A model generated the notes under the pieces. That model was not told the DNA's origin. It was given only the letters and a program-made list of their open reading frames with translations, and made no database searches. The translations under genes were made by a program, and so were the position numbers. Below are positions 59,696 through 64,000 of a stretch of 64,000 nt of DNA, in pieces. Source of the DNA: Cyclina sinensis (taxonomy: Eukaryota > Mollusca > Bivalvia > Venerida > Veneridae); contig JAAONU010000010.1 in NCBI GenBank assembly GCA_012932295.1, positions 26,293,605 to 26,357,604 on the forward strand, in the 5' to 3' direction. Every line of letters starts with the position of its first letter. The stretch's first letter is position 1.

Positions 59696-60282
59696 CTTTT
59701 GTTTTTCTATAGAAAAAAAATCAATGAACCAGTAACAGGCATAATAATTAAAATCTAAAGATGATAGTGTCGTGAAATAATCCTTTCCGATACTTTAATT
59801 TACTTAGGTTTATTGTTTTGTTTTTTGATCATTTCACCTTAATTTAGTTTCATACATAAGTCATTTGTGTCTTATCAAAAGCTAAGGAGCTTAAGAGAAA
59901 ATACATTATAAAACATTTTTAACCAATCTAAGACCAGATAGGTTAGGACAATTTTATTTTAGGTAGTAGGAAAGTTTCTACTTAAATATACTTATCCGCC
60001 CGAAACACGTTACAATAGTGTGCGTTAGCTGTCTGGGTTCTTACATTATCATATGGCGACGCTTAAGTGGGATTGTTAAAAACGAAGAGATAATTTTAAA
60101 TTTGTGTTAAATATTTCCTTTGTAATAAGTGATCGTTTATATCGGTTTGTTGAACAAAATCAAAACAGAAAATGATCTTCAGTGGTGGAAATTATATTTT
60201 GTCCAATCACACTGCAGATTTTGTTCAAAGTCCTTGACACTTTTTTTTCAGTTAATCAGCATTAACCCATCATCAATTACGG

Positions 60283-60854
60283 TATATACCATCTTCGCTA
60301 GCCAAGGGTTACGATCCGCCCCCCTCCTCTTCACCCTTGGCGGATATAGTCAATATTTTCTATCTCCGCGGCGGTATTTTTCATTGGCTGCAGCTATAGG
60401 TAGCTGCGTCCAATCAAATCGCCGATTACAAACGATCACACAACTATCACGCAAGGGGAGACAAAATGTAAACATGGCCGCATGTAGCAATTATTGCTGT
60501 TTGTGTCACGAAACATTGCCACCTAAGCACAGAAGAACCATATTTACTGAGACGTTTTCTTTGCTTAGTCAACTAATACAAGTGTTAGGATACATTCCAC
60601 ATAAAAATTGTCGGCAAATATCCGCTTCAATCGTAGTCATATTTATTTTACTCGGCGCAGCCATTTTTGCTTTTGACAAAGTGGTTTTACAAGACTTGCG
60701 CTGATTGGCTATCGATGACATCATATTGAGGGGAATAATCGTGGAAATCCGATAGGCGGCGCAACCCGCGAAATACAAAATATTGACTATATCCGCCAAG
60801 GGTGAAGAGGAGGGGGCGGATCGTAACCCTTGGCTAGCGAAGATGGGTATATAC
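60283..60854. mobile_element. Element with about 73-bp terminal inverted repeats and promoter-like core
   Basis: Arms 60283-60355 and 60779-60854 are near-identical inverted copies (ATCTTCGCTAGCCAAGGGTT). The core holds ATTGG/CCAAT boxes (60382, 60408, 60706), a TGACATCA site and several CpGs. GTATATAC at both edges is itself palindromic, so it may be target duplication or terminus. It lies about 0.6 kb upstream of the first known NLR coding exon. Confidence 0.7.
60474..60704 (+). CDS. Possible coding start inside the inverted-repeat element
   Basis: From ATG 60474 in a good context (AAACATGG), the frame reads MAACSNYCCLCHETLPPKHR and continues FSLLSQLIQVLGY, about 76 codons to the stop. The CCLCHE cysteines followed by an amphipathic stretch look like the start of a zinc-binding domain, perhaps exon 1 of a transposon or host gene captured with its promoter. 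I do not recognise the family. The rest is missing. Confidence 0.28.
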   Translation: MAACSNYCCLCHETLPPKHRRTIFTETFSLLSQLIQVLGYIPHKNCRQISASIVVIFILLGAAIFAFDKVVLQDLR

Positions 60855-60859
60855 ATTTA

Positions 60860-63800
60860 TATGGTCGTTTTCAAAAAAGGGGCGGAATTTCTTTGCCATG
60901 AGCATGCATCAGTGGAAGTGGTTTGTGTCTTGCATGCTCATCCGTTCGTAATGAATTCTTCCAATGCAAAACAATCGGGACCATTCTTTTTGCAAACAAA
61001 ACACAAGAGGGTATTTCTTATTTAATCTCAGATGCAAATAAAATAAAACTCGCTCTAAGATAAAGATTACTTATGTCACTGAGAAAACCAAAATCTATCA
61101 TTATCATCAACTGTTTAACTACAGAAACACTAAAAGTCACGTTATCTAATATAATTTATACAATGATATTGTCCTCTTGAGCACACCTGCTTCTTTTTAT
61201 AATTGTTTTGTGTAAAAACTAAAACGCTAAATTAGTTAATTTTGCCCCCATGAAACACTTATTTGTATAAAGCAAAACAAGACCTGACCTTTGACACATT
61301 GGATTTGAACACTAAATATAATTTCAACCACTAAGCCGGTTAATTTTCATCAGTAAAGATAAATCAAATTATCTGGTTGCCACTTTTTCAAGATATAAGG
61401 ACGCCGGATAAAATGGACACAATGCAGTCACTGTGATTTCTATACGGATATCTGTTGCTCAACGGAATTTCTTATTTATGTTTAACTTATTTTTGGAAGA
61501 TGTTGATTTATTAGTACCAGTGGTTGTTTTAACTTATAATGTACGAACAATTTATGTTTAAGGAACATACACCATTTCCCCAGCCACAGGTAAGCGGTCA
61601 ATGCCAACCTTTGTATACACAAGCCTCGGGTGAAGTACTTTATGGACAATTAAACAGTGATATTCCGCAGTATTTGACATTTGATACAAGAAGGCTGTTC
61701 GATATGAGTTATCCTCATCAACACTGTGATTTAATCATCGTCGGTGACCCCCGGTACATATTCCGCACAACTACATTATGTACCGTGGGATAATTGACTG
61801 CAGATTATTCGTTTTCAAGAATATTAATTAGCAAAGGGAAGTAACTCCTCGTCGAATGAGATTCCACACTACAAATAGATACTCTTCAGTGTGAAGAGTA
61901 TTTAGTTCAGCAAGTCCTATTTATTTCTCCATTGACTTACATTATAAATACAGTGTACAGGGGCCCCTGCCACATTAACAATAAAAAGTGTTGGCATATA
62001 AAATTTGTTTTTCATGTTACATAAGCATCTAATAGACCAAAAAATGGTGTTTTAACATAGGCAAAACCAATCCATTTTCTCACATTTTTTTACTGAAGGC
62101 ACCTACCCCTCAAACTGGTATGAAATTTAGTCATCATAACCGCACTGAGGTGCTCTTTCTAAAATGCAGATTTTAACGTACTATTTCAGCAGAATCTCTC
62201 ATGAAATGTTCCAAAATGTGCAAAAAAGCAGTGCTTTTCATTTTTAGCATAATAATTTTCATTTGTAAACATTTACTTTTTAACCAATCAGGTTGCAGTC
62301 TCATTTACTCTTACGGTTTTCCCTGTACTTTTTTCAGCCAATCTAGAAGCCGGAATGAATTAGGATCCGCTGACCTAAAAATAACATGTCTTGTTTTCAG
62401 GGATATTAAACTCCATAAAATTATACAAGAACCTCTTTTGCATTAAAACATAGCTTTAGTTTTTATTGGCTGCACTTCTGAATGAAAATTTACCCCGTTA
62501 AATACTGTAAGGGCAGTGTCAATATTGATGTCTGAATTTTTTTGTTGAAATTGTATGCTCTATGAATGAATATTTGACGGACGTTTGTTCGATCTTGGTT
62601 CAAAGAAGATAACAGTTACAGCTTTATTCGGGCATCGAGTCTCGTAGATGCAGGTATTGTTAAGAGATATATATTGCGCTTATACTGCACAAACCTGACT
62701 AATTATTTACCCAACCCCCTCCAAAAAAATAGAGAAATACTGAATGAAATGATATTCAGTTATCTGTTATGCCATTTCTAAAACAAAGAGACTGATAGTC
62801 TTTAGACACACAGAAGTGGATATACCCATGCTACTCATAAACGATCATTTTTGGCATATTTTCTGTCACGTTAGATAAAACTTGGCTTTCAAAATGGCGC
62901 CCTAACGGCCGGTGAAAACAGAAATATCTTGTGTTGCAGCGCATTGGTAACCCTTTTTTCGTATCAGCTGCAATGATTTGCATCTATTTAACCTTTCTTC
63001 TTATTGACAAAGATGTAATGAATATTTGATACTTTTGCAGTTTTTTTTTCTCCTATAATATTGAAATAATGGATTTCTGAAGCAAAAATCTTGCATTTTT
63101 CCATATTTTTTGCATACTTTCTTCGAAATTGAAGCACAAAGCCCTCTTAATACGCATCCGTACTCAGAATTAACATTTTACTCCTGTATTTTACTGAAAA
63201 CAGTCTGACACTGACTAAAATTTCAGCAGAGTTTAGCAAAAATCTTTAAAATGGTATTTTCTTCAAAATAAAGGGAGGTAATTCATTGGCTTTTTAGCGT
63301 TAATTTTGTAATTCCGTTGCTGTTATAAATAAAACTAGTGTACGTTTTTAATTGTGAATTCTGTAGTATTATTCTGACCGTTTTACAAGAACAGAAAAGC
63401 TGTAGACAAATTCTATAACAATGATAAATAACAAAGCATAAACTCGAAAATCCATACCTTATAACTTCTATGTAAGTAGAAGTTCAGTTTGCGTGATATT
63501 TCCACAATTTCTTGAATCTACTGTGATTTTATGATTTATCTGTTTTACTTTCTCATTACAGAAACTATTTTCTTCGTCTAAAGGCGACATTTAGATGAGA
63601 AAGCATAAAATAGTGCACCGTTTTCAACACTAAAACAACAACTAGACGAAATTTTCTTCTCAAATTAACCGCCCCTGTTTTCAAGGTGTGTGTGACATTT
63701 CAGAAAAATAATCTCAAAATCATCAACGATTGACAAGAAAAATATCATTTACACATAATATGCCTAACAAACGCAAAGAAATGCCAAGCTGGTTCATTTT

Positions 63801-64000
63801 TACAGATACATATTACATTCTAGTAGCAGAGTATGACAGAAACTGCAATTTCAGTCTAAAATACACTATATTTCAACCGAAATTGGCGAAATGTCTCTGA
63901 AACTTACCAAACTGGGTTAAAACAACTTTCAGAGAGACTACCAGCAAACATACCCATATCGGACCGATATCGGGTAAATGATGGAATATCGGCATCGCTT
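60860..64000. other. Right flank without a convincing gene
   Basis: AT-rich. One possible short exon at 61539. A YY1-like AAAATGGCGCC at 62893 is followed by a stop after three codons. No recognised element. The final 60 bases carry ATATCGG repeats, perhaps the edge of another repeat. Confidence 0.4.
61539..61589 (+). CDS. Possible first coding exon on the plus strand
   Basis: The ATG at 61539 opens MYEQFMFKEHTPFPQPQ and runs directly into CACAG/GTAAGC, a strong 5' splice site at 61590. The frame continues open past the donor to 61793, so splicing is not forced. Nothing upstream is a clear promoter and the peptide is not recognised. If real, the gene continues beyond the window. Confidence 0.22.

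Noticed and set aside
61539..61793. Full 84-residue frame as a single-exon gene
   Set aside because: A strong donor after 17 codons fits better than an unspliced gene, and the remainder has no recognisable motif. Only a low-confidence exon is listed.

Overview
The window is eukaryotic and AT-rich, with spliced genes in introns of many kilobases and very dense repeats. I infer a bivalve mollusc, probably a heterodont clam. The reasons are the recurrent repeats that open with CAAGAGGGCCATGATGGCCC and GCTCACCTGAG, the GGAC-rich repeat tails, the type of LINE, and a CARD-NACHT immune-type gene. The species call rests on recognising these repeat styles, not on a search.

Host genes. One gene is well supported. 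On the minus strand, three coding exons (59576-59695, 50159-50360, 30043-32489) join in phase through consensus splice sites and give a 922-residue CARD-NACHT (NLR-like) protein with a leucine-rich C-terminal region and a poly(A) signal at 29962-29967. Its 9.2-kb intron 1 holds a 6.4-kb satellite and its 17.7-kb intron 2 holds a 4.2-kb TTTC-type microsatellite. A second minus-strand gene is suggested by a promoter-like first exon (27076-27139) and one or two terminal-exon candidates (16610-16841, 5568-5675), but its middle exons were not found.

Layout. 1-4.2 kb: AT-rich, nothing convincing. 4.2-5.7 kb: candidate terminal exon and its long 3' UTR. 6-18.8 kb: nested tandem-unit repeat elements, one with a hAT-like MITE and one with a palindromic MITE inside. 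19.36-25.78 kb: a repeat element split by a nearly intact 4.55-kb LINE and a TTAA-flanked MITE. 28.4-29.9 kb: a 44-bp minisatellite and a block of about 380-bp repeats. 30.0-59.7 kb: the NLR gene. 60.3-60.9 kb: an element with long terminal inverted repeats that holds promoter-like sequence. 61-64 kb: mostly featureless.

The genes form no operon or pathway. The window is a record of nesting: old tandem-unit elements, then TTAA MITEs, hAT-like MITEs and LINEs inside them, then expansion of simple satellites within the introns of a putative immune receptor gene. The long open frames at 36.6-40.9 kb and 52.6-58.8 kb come from stop-poor repeats and are not genes.
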